Positions 1 to 8,468 of a stretch of DNA of 17,228 nucleotides are shown piece after piece. The stretch's first letter is position 1, and the number at the start of each line of letters is the position of its first letter. The notes under the pieces were generated by a model that was given only the letters and a program-made list of their open reading frames with translations, did not search any database and was not told where the DNA came from. The stretch lies in NCBI GenBank assembly GCA_020249415.1, contig JADCFR010000098.1, forward strand, positions 1 to 17,228, in the 5' to 3' direction. The position numbers were made by a program, and so were the translations under genes. Source of the DNA: Roseomonas sp. (GTDB lineage Bacteria; Pseudomonadota; Alphaproteobacteria; Acetobacterales; Acetobacteraceae).

Positions 1-46
1 CGAAAAGCGCTATGCAGGGCAAAGGCTTGGGGGTGTGCAGGCATGA
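1..46 (+). CDS. rfbB: dTDP-glucose 4,6-dehydratase, C-terminal tail only (partial)
   Basis: Frame 2 is open from the left edge to a TGA at 44-46 and reads [14 protein letters not shown]. The RYAGQRLG string resembles the C-terminus of many RfbB/RmlB proteins. The TGA overlaps the rfbA start in an ATGA junction, the same coupling seen at the next gene border. RfbB makes dTDP-4-keto-6-deoxyglucose, the step between RfbA and RfbC, and is the one pathway enzyme otherwise missing here. Only 14 residues are visible, so the assignment rests on this short tail and on gene order. Confidence 0.55.
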   Translation, partial: EKRYAGQRLGGVQA

Positions 47-924
47 AGGGCATTCTGCTCGCCGGCGGGTCCGGGACGCGTTTGCACCCCATGACCTTGG
101 CGGCTTCCAAGCAATTGCTGCCGGTCTATGACAAGCCGATGGTCTATTACCCGCTGGGTACGCTGATGCTGGCGGGCATCAAGGATATATTGCTGATCTC
201 AACGCCGGCCGATCTGCCGCAATTCAAGCGCTTGCTTGGCGATGGCGCGCAATTTGGGCTTCGCATCAGCTATGCCGAACAGCCAAGCCCGGATGGCATT
301 GCGCAAGCCTTTCACATCGGTGCCGATTGGATCGGTGGGGAAGCCTGCGCGCTCGCGCTCGGCGACAACATCATCTATGGCCATGGTCTGGTGGAAAGCC
401 TGAAGGCGGCAGCCACCAATGCGCAGAATGGTTTGGCTTCCGTCTTTGGGTATCGCGTGGCCGATCCGGAACGCTATGGTGTCGCGGAATTTGATGCCAA
501 CGGGCGCGTGCTGTCCATCGAGGAAAAACCCGCCAAGCCCAAATCCGATTGGGCGGTGATCGGGCTTTATTTCTACGACAAGCGCGTGACGCAAATGGCG
601 CGCGACCTTAAGCCCTCTGCCCGCGGTGAATTGGAAATCACCGATCTGAACAAGGTTTATCTCGCCAATGGCAGCCTGCGCGCGGAGCAATTGGGCCGCG
701 GCTGCGCCTGGCTTGATGCCGGCACGCCAGCTTCCCTTTTGCAGGCAGCGCTTTTCGTGCAGACGGTGCAGGAACGCCAGGGCCTACAAGTGGGCTGCCC
801 TGAGGAAATCGCCTTCCGGATGGGCTTCATTGATGCAGCAGCTTTGCGCGCCCAGGCGGATCGTTTGGGTAAGACCGCTTATGGCACCTATTTGCGTGAA
901 ATCGCGGAAGGGCGCCTTTCATGA
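43..924 (+). CDS. rfbA: glucose-1-phosphate thymidylyltransferase
   Basis: RfbA/RmlA joins dTTP and glucose-1-phosphate to give dTDP-glucose and pyrophosphate, the first step of dTDP-L-rhamnose synthesis in the cytoplasm. The 293-residue protein has the usual family length. The nucleotide-binding signature [11 protein letters not shown] is at residues 8-18, the metal/nucleotide Asp at 108 (LGDN), IEEKP at 159-163, EITDLN at 198-203 and the sugar-binding [11 protein letters not shown] at 218-228. All expected motifs are intact. The start at 43 gives the canonical [14 protein letters not shown]-terminus and overlaps the upstream TGA (ATGA). The stop overlaps the rfbC start in the same way, so the genes are very probably one translationally coupled operon. 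The related RffH isozyme of other pathways cannot be excluded from sequence alone, but rfbC and rfbD next door favour rhamnose. Confidence 0.96.
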   Translation: MKGILLAGGSGTRLHPMTLAASKQLLPVYDKPMVYYPLGTLMLAGIKDILLISTPADLPQFKRLLGDGAQFGLRISYAEQPSPDGIAQAFHIGADWIGGEACALALGDNIIYGHGLVESLKAAATNAQNGLASVFGYRVADPERYGVAEFDANGRVLSIEEKPAKPKSDWAVIGLYFYDKRVTQMARDLKPSARGELEITDLNKVYLANGSLRAEQLGRGCAWLDAGTPASLLQAALFVQTVQERQGLQVGCPEEIAFRMGFIDAAALRAQADRLGKTAYGTYLREIAEGRLS

Positions 925-1481
925 AGGCAGAGCGCCTTGCCATCCCCGATCTGATTCTGATCGAACCCGCGCGCTTTGGCGATGAGCGCGGCTTTTTCAG
1001 CGAAGTCTGGTCGCGCCGTACGCTTGCCGCACATGGGATCACGGCGGATTTCGTGCAGGATAATCATTCCCTGTCGCGTCAGAAGGGCGTGGTGCGCGGC
1101 CTGCATTTCCAGCGCCCGCCTTCTGCGCAGGCCAAGCTGGTACGCGTGGTGCGCGGCTCCATCCTGGATATCGCCGTGGATATCCGCGAAGGCTCCGCAA
1201 CCTATGGCCAGCATGTCGCTTGTGAATTGTCGGCGGCGAATTGGCAGCAGCTTTGGATCCCGGCGGGTTTCGCGCATGGTTTTGTCACGCTCGAAGAAGA
1301 TACCGAGGTGCTCTACAAGGTTGATGCCTATTATGATCGGGAAACCGATGCCGGCATCGCCTGGGATGATCCCGCCCTTGGCATTGATTGGCCGCTGGAC
1401 AACCCGATCCTGTCCGACAAGGACCGCAAGGCACCGCGCCTGGCCGATATCGCGCCGCCCTTTCCGAGGGGTTCCTGGTAA
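921..1481 (+). CDS. rfbC: dTDP-4-dehydrorhamnose 3,5-epimerase
   Basis: RfbC/RmlC epimerises C3 and C5 of dTDP-4-keto-6-deoxy-D-glucose, giving the L-lyxo sugar reduced by RfbD. The 186-residue protein is a typical cupin-fold RmlC. It shows [12 protein letters not shown] at 17-28, FVQDNHS at 44-50, the catalytic-base motif VVRGLHFQ with His62, [11 protein letters not shown] in the middle, a Tyr-rich KVDAYYD segment and the C-terminal [14 protein letters not shown]. The ATG at 921 sits in an ATGA overlap with the rfbA stop. The TAA at 1479-1481 shares its last base with the rfbD start. A longer ORF in another frame over 976-1533 is a shadow. Confidence 0.96.
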   Translation: MKAERLAIPDLILIEPARFGDERGFFSEVWSRRTLAAHGITADFVQDNHSLSRQKGVVRGLHFQRPPSAQAKLVRVVRGSILDIAVDIREGSATYGQHVACELSAANWQQLWIPAGFAHGFVTLEEDTEVLYKVDAYYDRETDAGIAWDDPALGIDWPLDNPILSDKDRKAPRLADIAPPFPRGSW

Positions 1482-2368
1482 TGCGCCGCATCCTCGTCAC
1501 TGGTCGGGGCGGGCAATTGGCCACCGGGCTTGAAGCGGCACTACCCGCGCAAGGGTTTGAGGCGCTGCTGGTTGGCAGGCCGGCATTCGACTTCAACATA
1601 CCCGAAACGATTATCGCTGCCTTTGCTGCGCTGAAACCCGACGCGGTGGTGAATTGCGCCGCCTGGACCGCGGTTGATGCGGCGGAAGATGATGAGGCCG
1701 GCGCCTTCCGCGCCAATGCGCTCGGGCCGGCCTTGCTGGGGCGCCTCACGCGTGAAGCGGGCATCCCCATCATCCAGATTTCCACCGATTATGTTTTCGA
1801 CGGTCTGAAGGGTGCGCCTTATCTGGAAAGCGATTTGCCCAATCCACTCGGCGCCTATGGCCGCACCAAGCTGGCTGGTGAATGGGCGGCGCAGGCGGCC
1901 AATCCGCGTTGCATTGTGCTGCGTACGGCTTGGGTCTTCGCACCCATGGGCAGGAATTTTCTGCGCACCATGCTGGCCCTTGGCGCACAGCGGCCGGAGC
2001 TTCGCGTGGTGGCGGATCAATGCGGCAGCCCGACCGCAGCGCCTGATTTGGCGGATGCTATCACCTCCATTCTGGCGCGGCTCCGCGATCACGGCTGGCG
2101 CGATGAATACGCCGGCACCTATCACGCGACCGGCGGCGGCTTCACCCATTGGCACGGCTTTGCCGAGGCGATTTTCGATCTGCACGCCCAGCATGGCGGC
2201 AAGCGCCCCCAGGTGCATGCCATCACCACCGCCGATTACCCGACCAAGGCCAAACGCCCCGCCGATGGCCGGCTGGATAATGGCAAGCTCGCGCGCGTTT
2301 TTGGCGTGGCGCTGCCCCCCTGGGAAGCCGGGCTTGCCCGCGTGATGGCGGCACTGCGCCAAGGCTGA
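1481..2368 (+). CDS. rfbD: dTDP-4-dehydrorhamnose reductase
   Basis: RfbD/RmlD uses NAD(P)H to reduce the 4-keto group and complete dTDP-L-rhamnose. The open frame begins at 1388, but the ATG at 1481 is chosen because it puts RILVTGRGGQLATGL, the Rossmann nucleotide-binding loop, at the N-terminus and forms a TAATG junction with rfbC. This gives 295 residues, normal for the family. The short-chain dehydrogenase catalytic set is visible: STDYVFDG at 101-108 with Thr102, and YGRTK with Tyr126 and Lys130. It ends the rhamnose operon: 61 bases separate it from the next gene, which has its own strong ribosome binding site. Confidence 0.95.
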   Translation: MRRILVTGRGGQLATGLEAALPAQGFEALLVGRPAFDFNIPETIIAAFAALKPDAVVNCAAWTAVDAAEDDEAGAFRANALGPALLGRLTREAGIPIIQISTDYVFDGLKGAPYLESDLPNPLGAYGRTKLAGEWAAQAANPRCIVLRTAWVFAPMGRNFLRTMLALGAQRPELRVVADQCGSPTAAPDLADAITSILARLRDHGWRDEYAGTYHATGGGFTHWHGFAEAIFDLHAQHGGKRPQVHAITTADYPTKAKRPADGRLDNGKLARVFGVALPPWEAGLARVMAALRQG

Positions 2369-2415
2369 AGCCTTCCCGAAACTGGCTTTCGGCGGCATGA
2401 TGCGCGCAAGAATTC

Positions 2416-2423
2416 AGGGAGGA
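2416..2423 (+). promoter_or_regulatory. Strong ribosome binding site deciding the Bug receptor start
   Basis: AGGGAGGA lies 6 bases before the ATG at 2430. It fixes that ATG as the start rather than the ATG codons at 2397 and 2400, which would add 11 residues in front of the signal peptide. Most genes in this window have weak or no visible Shine-Dalgarno sequence, so this one stands out and suggests independent translation. Confidence 0.7.
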
Positions 2424-2429
2424 TGCCCC

Positions 2430-3413
2430 ATGACCAAGCTTTCCCGCCGCGCTGCACTTGCCCTGCCGCTGCTTGCCGCGCCCGCCATCGCCCGCGCGCA
2501 ATCCTGGCGCCCGCCTGGGCAGGTGCGCATTATCGTCCCCGCCGCTGCGGGTGGCACCACGGATATCATGGGCCGGTTGCTCGCGCAGTTCTTGCAGCCG
2601 CGCTGGGGCACGCCGGTGGTGGTGGAAAATCGCACCGGTGCGGGCGGTACCATCGGCACCTTGGAAGCGGTGCGCGCGCGCCCCGATGGCCTCACGCTGC
2701 TCATGGGCAATATCGGCCCGCAGGCCATCGGCTATTCGCTGTTCCGCAATCTGCAATATCGGCCAGAGCAATTGGCCGCCATCGCCGGCACCATCGCCGG
2801 GCCCAATGTGCTGGTGGTGAACAACAATGTCCCGGCGCAGAATGTGGCCGAGCTTGCCGCGATGCTGCGCGCCAAGCCGGGTGAGATCCCCTATGTTTCA
2901 ACCGGTGTGGGTCAATCCACGCATCTTTCGCCGGTGCTGTTCCTGCAAATGCTGAATGCCCAGGCCATTCATGTGCCAACACGCGGTTCTGCCCCGGCAC
3001 AGATTGAATTGCTCGCCGGCAATGTCACCTTCCTGATTGATAACCTGACCGGCATCATGGGCCATATCCAGGGCGGCCGCGTGCGCGCCCTGGCTGTCAC
3101 CAGCAAGGAACGCCACCCGCTGCTGCCCAATGTGCCGGCGATGCGCGAAACCATGCCGGAACTCGCGAATTATGAAGTGAATACCTGGTTCGGCGTTTTC
3201 GGTCAGGCGGCCATGCCGGCCGAGATGATCAACAGCATCAATGCCGATATCATGGCGATGCTCGCCATGCCGGAGACCGTGAAGCGGTTTGAGGAATTGG
3301 GCGGCATGCCGATGATTGGCAGCGCGCAGCAATTCGGCGCTTTCGTCGCCAGTGAAATCACCAAATGGGCTGATGTGATCAAGCGCGAAGGCTTGCAGAT
3401 AGACGCAAGCTGA
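2430..3413 (+). CDS. Bug/TctC-family tripartite tricarboxylate transporter substrate-binding protein
   Basis: A periplasmic receptor of the Bug (TctC) family, which binds carboxylates or related small organic molecules and normally hands them to a TctA/TctB membrane pair. With the start at 2430 the protein has 327 residues, a standard length. Residues 1-24 form a signal peptide with twin arginines (LSRRAALALPLL) and an ARA-QS cleavage site, so Tat export is plausible. The mature part opens with GQVRIIVPAAAGGTTDIMGR and continues with VVVENRTGAGG, a family hallmark, then SAPAQIELLAGNV and RVRALAVTSKER in the second half. No tctA or tctB gene lies in the window. Orphan receptors of this type are common in Acetobacteraceae and Burkholderiales. 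The ligand cannot be read from sequence, and the rfb neighbours do not predict it. Confidence 0.92.
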   Translation: MTKLSRRAALALPLLAAPAIARAQSWRPPGQVRIIVPAAAGGTTDIMGRLLAQFLQPRWGTPVVVENRTGAGGTIGTLEAVRARPDGLTLLMGNIGPQAIGYSLFRNLQYRPEQLAAIAGTIAGPNVLVVNNNVPAQNVAELAAMLRAKPGEIPYVSTGVGQSTHLSPVLFLQMLNAQAIHVPTRGSAPAQIELLAGNVTFLIDNLTGIMGHIQGGRVRALAVTSKERHPLLPNVPAMRETMPELANYEVNTWFGVFGQAAMPAEMINSINADIMAMLAMPETVKRFEELGGMPMIGSAQQFGAFVASEITKWADVIKREGLQIDAS

Positions 3414-3438
3414 GGCGCGGGGCCATTTCGGTCAGCGC

Positions 3439-4248
3439 CTAAACCTTCGCAAACGCCACATCGCGCGTCGCCGCCAGCTTGTCATAGGCTGCGCGGACGG
3501 CATCAGCCCCATGCAGGCGTTCCAGGCGCCTCAGCGTGAAATGCCCGCGCGCCACGCTGCGGAAATGCTCCAGAAACGCGAGGTTGATCGCAGCCCCCGC
3601 CGCGGCGCCGATCAGCGGTGCGGCCTGGGCGGAAAGTTTCAAGCCGACCGGCCCCACGAAACGTGACGCAATCGCCGCGATGAAGCCGGGCAGGATGGTC
3701 GTGCCAATGCTGCCCTTCAGCGCCTCGGCCAAAGCAATCCGCAGCGCGAAATAGCCGGATTCGGCAGCATCATCGGCGCGCCCGCGCCCGCCAAGCGCGA
3801 AGATTTTCAGGCATTCGGCGCTGATCTCAGGCCGCGCCAAATCCTCACCTTCCTCAGCGGCAATCGCCGCAATCTGGCGCAGCAGAATGGTGGTGGAAAC
3901 CGGCAATTCCACCAGCGTGCCGGCCAGGCCAAAGGCACCACCCGCGGCACCCGTTGCCGCGGCAAGCCCGCGATGCAGCCAGGATGAAGGCAGGACCGCG
4001 GGGGTCGCCGCCGGCGATGACCGCAGCGCCGCCGCCATCGCCGTTGTGAGCGCCGCGCGCACAGCGCCATGCAGGCCGCCTTGCATGGGGCCTGGCAGGT
4101 GCGCGGTCAGTGCCTCGATCGGCGTGCCCACCGTCGCCGAAAGCCGCGCGGCGAGGGAGGGGTTCTCCAAAGCCTCAAACGCCGCGCGCAATTCAGCTTC
4201 GGCGCGGGGGCCAAGCGGCGGTGGCGCGGCACTGACCGTAAGGCTCAT
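3439..4248 (-). CDS. EcsC family protein
   Basis: A 269-residue protein resembling the EcsC family, named after the Bacillus Ecs locus protein; its biochemical role is not established. It is rich in Ala and Gly and has several amphipathic or hydrophobic segments: the WLHRGLAAATGAAGGAFGLAG stretch followed by LVELPVSTTILLRQIAAIA, then ALKGSIGTTILPGFIAAIASRFVGPVG and the APLIGAAAGAAINLAFLEHFR segment near the C-terminus. The LVELPVSTTILLRQIAAIA segment and the final AINLAFLEHFRSVARGHF region are the parts I recognise as EcsC-like. No signal peptide is evident. It starts 2 bases after the hslU stop, so it is almost certainly co-transcribed with hslVU. It converges with the Bug gene across a 25-base gap. 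Confidence 0.8.
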   Translation of the reverse strand: MSLTVSAAPPPLGPRAEAELRAAFEALENPSLAARLSATVGTPIEALTAHLPGPMQGGLHGAVRAALTTAMAAALRSSPAATPAVLPSSWLHRGLAAATGAAGGAFGLAGTLVELPVSTTILLRQIAAIAAEEGEDLARPEISAECLKIFALGGRGRADDAAESGYFALRIALAEALKGSIGTTILPGFIAAIASRFVGPVGLKLSAQAAPLIGAAAGAAINLAFLEHFRSVARGHFTLRRLERLHGADAVRAAYDKLAATRDVAFAKV

Positions 4249-4250
4249 TT

Positions 4251-5576
4251 CTATAAAATGTACCGCGAAAGATCAGCGCTGGCGGCCAGCGGCGCGACAC
4301 GGTCGCGCACCATGGCGGCATCCACAGCAATGGTTTCGCCGGCGCGGTCAGTCGCGGTGAAGGAAACTTCTTCCAGCAACCGTTCCAGCACCGTCGCCAG
4401 GCGCCGCGCGCCGATATTCTCCACACTCGCATTGATCTCGGCGGCCAGATCGGCAATCGCTTCAACCGCATCGGGCGCGAAATCCAGCGCGACCGACTCA
4501 GTGCCGAGCAGCGCAGTATATTGCTTCAACAGCGAATGTTCCGGCTCGGTCAAAATCCGGCGGAAATCATCGCGCGACAGCGCCTTCAATTCCACACGGA
4601 TCGGCAAGCGGCCCTGTAATTCCGGCAAAAGATCGGAAGGCTTCGCGAGATGAAAGGCGCCAGAGGCGATGAAGAGCACATGATCCGTCTTCACCGGCCC
4701 ATGCTTGGTCGTCACCGTGGTGCCTTCAATCAAGGGCAGCAAATCGCGCTGCACCCCCTCGCGGGAGACATCGCCGCCACGAAAGCCGCTTTCGCTGGTG
4801 CGGGCGCAAACCTTGTCAATCTCGTCCAGGAAGACGATGCCATTGGCTTCAACATTCAACAGCGCGTCGCGCACCACCGCATCCTGATCCAGAAGCTTAT
4901 CGGCTTCATCCTTCAGCAGCGCCGTGCGGGCTTCGGCCACCGTCATCTTGCGGGATTTGCTGCGCCCGCCGAACATCTTGCCGAACATTTCCTGCAAATT
5001 CTGCATTTGCGGCGGCTGGCCGCCGGGCAGATCGATCATGCCAATCGGCATGGCGGGTCCGGAATCGGCCAATTGCACTTCAATTTCGCGATTTTCCAAC
5101 TGGCCTTCCCGCAGCATGCGGCGAAACTTCAGCCGGGTTTCACCCGATGCGCCTTCACCCACCAGGGCGGTCAGCAGGGTTTCCTCGGTGGCCAATTCGG
5201 CCTTGGCCTGCACGCCCTTGCGCGCAGCGTCGCGGCCCATGGTGATGGCAACTTCCACCAGATCACGCACAATGCTTTCCACATCGCGCCCGACATAGCC
5301 CACTTCGGTGAATTTCGTCGCTTCCACCTTCAGAAACGGCGCATGCGCCAAACGCGCCAAACGCCGCGCGATTTCCGTCTTGCCGCAGCCGGTCGGCCCG
5401 ATCATCAGGATATTCTTCGGCACCACTTCCTCACGCCGCCCTGGCGCCAATTGCTGGCGCCGCCAACGGTTGCGCAGCGCAATCGCCACTGCGCGTTTGG
5501 CTTCCTGCTGGCCGACAATATGCCGATCAAGCTCTGAGACGATCTCGCGCGGGGAGAGGTTGACGGTTTCGGTCAT
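4251..5576 (-). CDS. hslU: ATP-dependent protease ATPase subunit HslU
   Basis: HslU is the AAA+ hexameric unfoldase of the HslUV (ClpYQ) protease. It unfolds substrates and feeds them to HslV in the cytoplasm. At 441 residues it matches the family. Walker A is GPTGCGKT at 60-67, the central-pore loop is GYVG at 93-96, the I-domain spans roughly 110-235, Walker B is FLDEID at 249-254, and the sensor-2 region has [16 protein letters not shown]. The C-terminus is DLSRYIL, the tail that docks into HslV and activates it. The ATG overlaps the hslV stop by 4 bases (ATGA), the normal hslV-hslU coupling. An open frame of 295 codons runs on the opposite strand but has no protein-like composition. Confidence 0.98.
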   Translation of the reverse strand: MTETVNLSPREIVSELDRHIVGQQEAKRAVAIALRNRWRRQQLAPGRREEVVPKNILMIGPTGCGKTEIARRLARLAHAPFLKVEATKFTEVGYVGRDVESIVRDLVEVAITMGRDAARKGVQAKAELATEETLLTALVGEGASGETRLKFRRMLREGQLENREIEVQLADSGPAMPIGMIDLPGGQPPQMQNLQEMFGKMFGGRSKSRKMTVAEARTALLKDEADKLLDQDAVVRDALLNVEANGIVFLDEIDKVCARTSESGFRGGDVSREGVQRDLLPLIEGTTVTTKHGPVKTDHVLFIASGAFHLAKPSDLLPELQGRLPIRVELKALSRDDFRRILTEPEHSLLKQYTALLGTESVALDFAPDAVEAIADLAAEINASVENIGARRLATVLERLLEEVSFTATDRAGETIAVDAAMVRDRVAPLAASADLSRYIL

Positions 5577-6151
5577 GCCGCGTCTCCCGCGCTGGCGGCC
5601 AGCGTCTCAAGGATGATATTGCCATTGGTATAGACGCAGATATCCGCGGCAATCCTCATCGCGCGCCGGCAAATCTCCTCGGCTTCCACCCCTTCCACGG
5701 GCAGCAGCGCGCGTGCGGCGGAAAGCGCGTAATTGCCGCCCGAGCCAATGCCGATGATGGCGTCTTCCGGTTCCAGCACATCGCCCTGCCCGGTCACGAG
5801 CAAGGATCGTTTGTGATCCGCGACCGCCAGCAAGGCTTCCAGGCGCCGCAAATAGCGATCCGTCCGCCAATCCTTCGCCAAATCAACGCAGGCGCGTTCC
5901 AATTGATCCGGGAAGCGTTCCAGCTTGGCTTCCAGCCGTTCCAAAAGGGTAAACGCATCCGCTGTGGCGCCGGCGAAGCCCGCCAGCACCTTGCCGCCGG
6001 CGATCCGGCGGATCTTGCGCGCATTGCCCTTCACCACGGTCTGTCCGAGCGATACCTGCCCATCCCCGGCCATGGCCACCTGCCCGCCCTTGCGAACGCA
6101 AAGAATGGTGGTGCCGTGCCAACCCAGTGGGTCGTGTTGTGTCTGTGTCAT
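5573..6151 (-). CDS. hslV: ATP-dependent protease proteolytic subunit HslV
   Basis: HslV is the threonine peptidase dodecamer of HslUV. The frame stays open to 6187, but the ATG at 6151 is preferred. It gives [16 protein letters not shown], a 13-residue propeptide before the Thr-Thr pair that alphaproteobacterial HslV proteins carry, and a 192-residue protein. Counting Thr14 as mature Thr1, Asp30 is the family's Asp17 (AGDGQVSLG) and Lys46 is Lys33 (GNARKIRR), so the active-site set is complete. [16 protein letters not shown] is also diagnostic. The gene leads the hslV-hslU-ecsC unit and is divergent from hisB. No clear Shine-Dalgarno sequence precedes either candidate start. Confidence 0.96.
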   Translation of the reverse strand: MTQTQHDPLGWHGTTILCVRKGGQVAMAGDGQVSLGQTVVKGNARKIRRIAGGKVLAGFAGATADAFTLLERLEAKLERFPDQLERACVDLAKDWRTDRYLRRLEALLAVADHKRSLLVTGQGDVLEPEDAIIGIGSGGNYALSAARALLPVEGVEAEEICRRAMRIAADICVYTNGNIILETLAASAGDAA

Positions 6152-6240
6152 GGGCCATGAAATGGCGCGGCTGGGGCGCCGAGACAACCGCCCCCCGCTT
6201 TCGGTTGCATCCCCCCCATCGCGAGGCGTAGGTAAGCGCC
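6152..6240. promoter_or_regulatory. Divergent promoter region between hslV and hisB
   Basis: These 89 bases separate two divergent operons, so they must hold promoters for both or be crossed by transcripts from further away. I see two C-runs (in 6191-6197 and 6211-6217) but no convincing -35/-10 pair, heat-shock sigma-32 promoter or histidine leader peptide with a His-codon run. The role is inferred from gene orientation only. Confidence 0.4.
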
Positions 6241-6855
6241 ATGAAAACCACCCCGCCCTGGAACCGCCGCGCGGAGATCAGCCGCGAGACCTCGGAAACC
6301 GCGATCACCGTCGCCCTTGGCCTGGATGGCGAAGGGCGCGCGGATATCGCCACCGGCATTGGCTTTCTGGACCATATGCTGACCGCCCTCGCAAGGCATG
6401 GCCTGTTTGACCTGAAGGTCCAGGCCAAGGGTGACCTGCACATTGATTTCCACCACACCACGGAAGATGTCGGGATTGTCATCGGCCAATGCCTGCGTCA
6501 GGCCCTGGGCGACAAGCGCGGCATTCGCCGCTACGGCGCTGCCGTAATCCCGATGGATGAGGCCCTGGCCGAGGCGGCGGTGGATATCTCGGGCCGACCC
6601 TTCCTTGCCTGGTCGGTCAGCTTCGCCCAGCCCAAGATCGGTGAGATGGATACCGAATTATTCGAGGAATTCTTCCGCGCGCTCGCCTTCAATGCCGGGA
6701 TTACGCTGCATGTGACACAGAAGGCCGGCACCAACGCCCACCACGTGGCGGAAGCCTGCTTCAAGGCTTTGGCGCGGGCGCTCCGGGAAGCGGTGGAACC
6801 GGACCCGCGCGCGATCAGCGCCATTCCGTCCACCAAGGGCGTATTGGAAGCCTGA
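6241..6855 (+). CDS. hisB: imidazoleglycerol-phosphate dehydratase
   Basis: HisB dehydrates imidazoleglycerol phosphate to imidazoleacetol phosphate in histidine biosynthesis. It is the monofunctional form, 204 residues with no N-terminal phosphatase domain, as expected outside enterobacteria. It starts with [12 protein letters not shown] and contains [10 protein letters not shown] at 38-47. The first metal-binding signature is HHTTED at 71-76 and the second is [12 protein letters not shown] with His167 and His168; together they supply the Mn-binding His and Glu residues. It heads the his gene run. The DUF2628 gene begins one base after its stop. Confidence 0.97.
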   Translation: MKTTPPWNRRAEISRETSETAITVALGLDGEGRADIATGIGFLDHMLTALARHGLFDLKVQAKGDLHIDFHHTTEDVGIVIGQCLRQALGDKRGIRRYGAAVIPMDEALAEAAVDISGRPFLAWSVSFAQPKIGEMDTELFEEFFRALAFNAGITLHVTQKAGTNAHHVAEACFKALARALREAVEPDPRAISAIPSTKGVLEA

Positions 6856-6856
6856 C

Positions 6857-7231
6857 ATGCGCGTCTGGACCGTGCATCACCGCCCGACAACCGCGGATAA
6901 ACCCGCGCGGACGGTCATGGTACGGGAAGGCTTTTCCTGGTGGGCCGCGCTGTTTCCACTGTTCTGGTTCCTGGCCAAGCGGCTTTGGCTGGTGGCGGCG
7001 CTGTATTTTGCGCTCGCTACGCTGCTGGGCTTTGTGCTGCCTTCTGGCATCTCCCCCTGGGCGATGATCGCTTTGCAAATCCTGACGGGGTTTGAGGCGC
7101 GGAACCTCCAGCGCTGGACGCTTGAACGGCGCGGCTTCCGCCTGATGGGCGTGGTGCAGGGGCGCGATGAGGAAGGCGCGGTCTTGAACCTCGCGGATCG
7201 TCGTGCCGATCTGGCCCGAGGGCTGACATGA
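6857..7231 (+). CDS. DUF2628 small membrane protein in the his operon
   Basis: A 124-residue protein matching the DUF2628 type: a short N-terminal strand with MRVWTVHHRP, a VREGFSWWAALFPLFWFLAKRLW segment, then two to three hydrophobic helices over roughly residues 28-76, and a charged C-terminal region with GFEARNLQRWTLERRGF. It is probably an inner-membrane protein with a cytoplasmic tail. The family has no established function. It lies one base after hisB and its stop overlaps the hisH start by 4 bases, so it is translated with the histidine genes. I believe this placement recurs in alphaproteobacteria (from memory), which would hint at a linked role or a simple hitchhiker. Confidence 0.82.
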   Translation: MRVWTVHHRPTTADKPARTVMVREGFSWWAALFPLFWFLAKRLWLVAALYFALATLLGFVLPSGISPWAMIALQILTGFEARNLQRWTLERRGFRLMGVVQGRDEEGAVLNLADRRADLARGLT

Positions 7232-7881
7232 AGCTGGTCATCATTGATCCGGGTTCGGGCAATCTGGCTTCAGTGCTGCGCGCTTTCCAGAAGGTGGCAG
7301 CGGAAGCAGGCATCGCCGCCGATATTCGTGTGACGCGCGATGCCGCGGAAATCCTGGCCGCTGATCGGGTGGTGCTGCCCGGGCAGGGGGCTTTTGCCGC
7401 CTGCCGGCGTGGCTTGGATGCGCTACCAGGCGCGGTCGCGGCGCTGGAACAGCGCGTGCGCGGGGATGGCGTGCCCTTTCTTGGCATTTGCGTGGGGATG
7501 CAGTTGATGGCGTCGCACGGCTTGGAACATGGCAGCACGCCGGGGCTGGATTGGCTGCCCGGCGAGGTGGCGACGATGGACCCGAAGGACGCCGACGGCG
7601 CCCCCCTGCCGCTGCCACAAATGGGCTGGAATGGGCTTGCCTTCCGCCCCGGCTGCCACCCTTTGCTGGCGGGTATCTCGCCGGGGGATCAGGTTTATTT
7701 CGTGCATTCCTACGCCTTCAGGGCCGCGCGGGCAGAGGATGTGATCGCCACCACCGATTACGGCGGGCCCGTGACAGCGGCCATTGCCCGCCATAATCTT
7801 GCCGGGCTTCAGTTCCATGTGGAAAAAAGCGGTCCGGTGGGGTTGCGTATCCTTATGAATTTCCTCCAATGGGTGCCATGA
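7228..7881 (+). CDS. hisH: imidazole glycerol phosphate synthase, glutamine amidotransferase subunit
   Basis: HisH hydrolyses glutamine and channels ammonia to HisF, which forms imidazoleglycerol phosphate and AICAR. The 217-residue class I amidotransferase has the N-terminal IIDPGSGNLASV, the oxyanion-strand LPGQGAFA, the nucleophile elbow GICVGMQ with Cys88, and the catalytic His197 and Glu199 in LQFHVEKSG. PQMGWNGL and YFVHSYAF are also typical. The triad is complete. Its start overlaps the DUF2628 stop and its stop overlaps the preferred start of the GNAT gene (ATGA at 7878). Its obligate partner hisF is not in this window. Confidence 0.97.
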   Translation: MKLVIIDPGSGNLASVLRAFQKVAAEAGIAADIRVTRDAAEILAADRVVLPGQGAFAACRRGLDALPGAVAALEQRVRGDGVPFLGICVGMQLMASHGLEHGSTPGLDWLPGEVATMDPKDADGAPLPLPQMGWNGLAFRPGCHPLLAGISPGDQVYFVHSYAFRAARAEDVIATTDYGGPVTAAIARHNLAGLQFHVEKSGPVGLRILMNFLQWVP

Positions 7882-8468
7882 ATAGCGCAATGACCATGAG
7901 CTTCACCCATGATTTGGCGGTCGAGCTCGCGAACCAGATATCGGATACTGATCTGGCCGATCTCTGCGAAGCGACGGATGCGGCCATCATTGAAGGCGGC
8001 GGCTTCGGCTGGCTGGAGCCCCAGGGGCGGGAAGCACTGGCGCGGCATTTCCGCGGCACGCTGCTGGTGCCGGAACGTGAGCTGTTCATCGCCCGCCTTG
8101 ATGGCCATGTGGTGGGATCAGCGCAATTGGTGCGCCCGCCGCGCCATAATGAAGCGCAATCCTTCGGCGCCACGCTGACCCATGCCTACCTTGCACCCTA
8201 TGCGCGCGGCCATGGTCTGGCGCGCATGCTGGTGATGCGCGTTGAAGAACGCGCCGCCGCCCTTGGCCATCGCGTGCTGAACCTTGACGTGCGGGAGACG
8301 CAAACCACCGCCATCGCGCTGTTCGAGGCGCTGGGTTACGTCCATTGGGGCACGCATCCGTTTTATGCGCGCGTGCATGGGCAAACGGTTTCGGGCCGCT
8401 TTTACTACAAGCCGCTTGAGCCAGGCCGTGGCCGTTCCACCGGCGCCTTGCTTGATCCCACGCAGTAA
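7878..8468 (+). CDS. GNAT family N-acetyltransferase inside the his operon
   Basis: A 196-residue GNAT-fold protein, predicted to transfer an acetyl group from acetyl-CoA to an amine; the substrate is unknown. The acetyl-CoA pyrophosphate loop is [10 protein letters not shown] at 107-116, after a [10 protein letters not shown] beta strand. The second half of the fold is [21 protein letters not shown] at 134-154, followed by [18 protein letters not shown]. The N-terminal 50 residues, with an acidic helix and a GGGFGWLEP turn, precede the core. An ATG at 7869 is also in frame, but 7878 is preferred because it forms the ATGA overlap with the hisH stop. The stop shares its last base with the hisA start, so it is tightly coupled to histidine genes on both sides. 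Confidence 0.88.
   Translation: MNSAMTMSFTHDLAVELANQISDTDLADLCEATDAAIIEGGGFGWLEPQGREALARHFRGTLLVPERELFIARLDGHVVGSAQLVRPPRHNEAQSFGATLTHAYLAPYARGHGLARMLVMRVEERAAALGHRVLNLDVRETQTTAIALFEALGYVHWGTHPFYARVHGQTVSGRFYYKPLEPGRGRSTGALLDPTQ

Noticed and set aside
1388..1480. N-terminal extension of rfbD to 1388
   Set aside because: It would overlap rfbC by 94 bases and put 31 unrelated residues before the nucleotide-binding strand; the ATG at 1481 forms a TAATG junction.
1541..2398. 285-codon open frame antisense to rfbD
   Set aside because: rfbD on the plus strand has all family motifs; the antisense product has none and is low-complexity in composition.
4650..5537. 295-codon open frame antisense to hslU
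   Set aside because: It lies wholly inside the unmistakable hslU gene, is rich in His, Arg, Gln and Ala, shows no domain motif and is a high-GC shadow frame.
6152..6187. Upstream ATG of hslV at 6187
   Set aside because: The 12 extra residues are unlike HslV propeptides; [15 protein letters not shown] is the usual alphaproteobacterial form.
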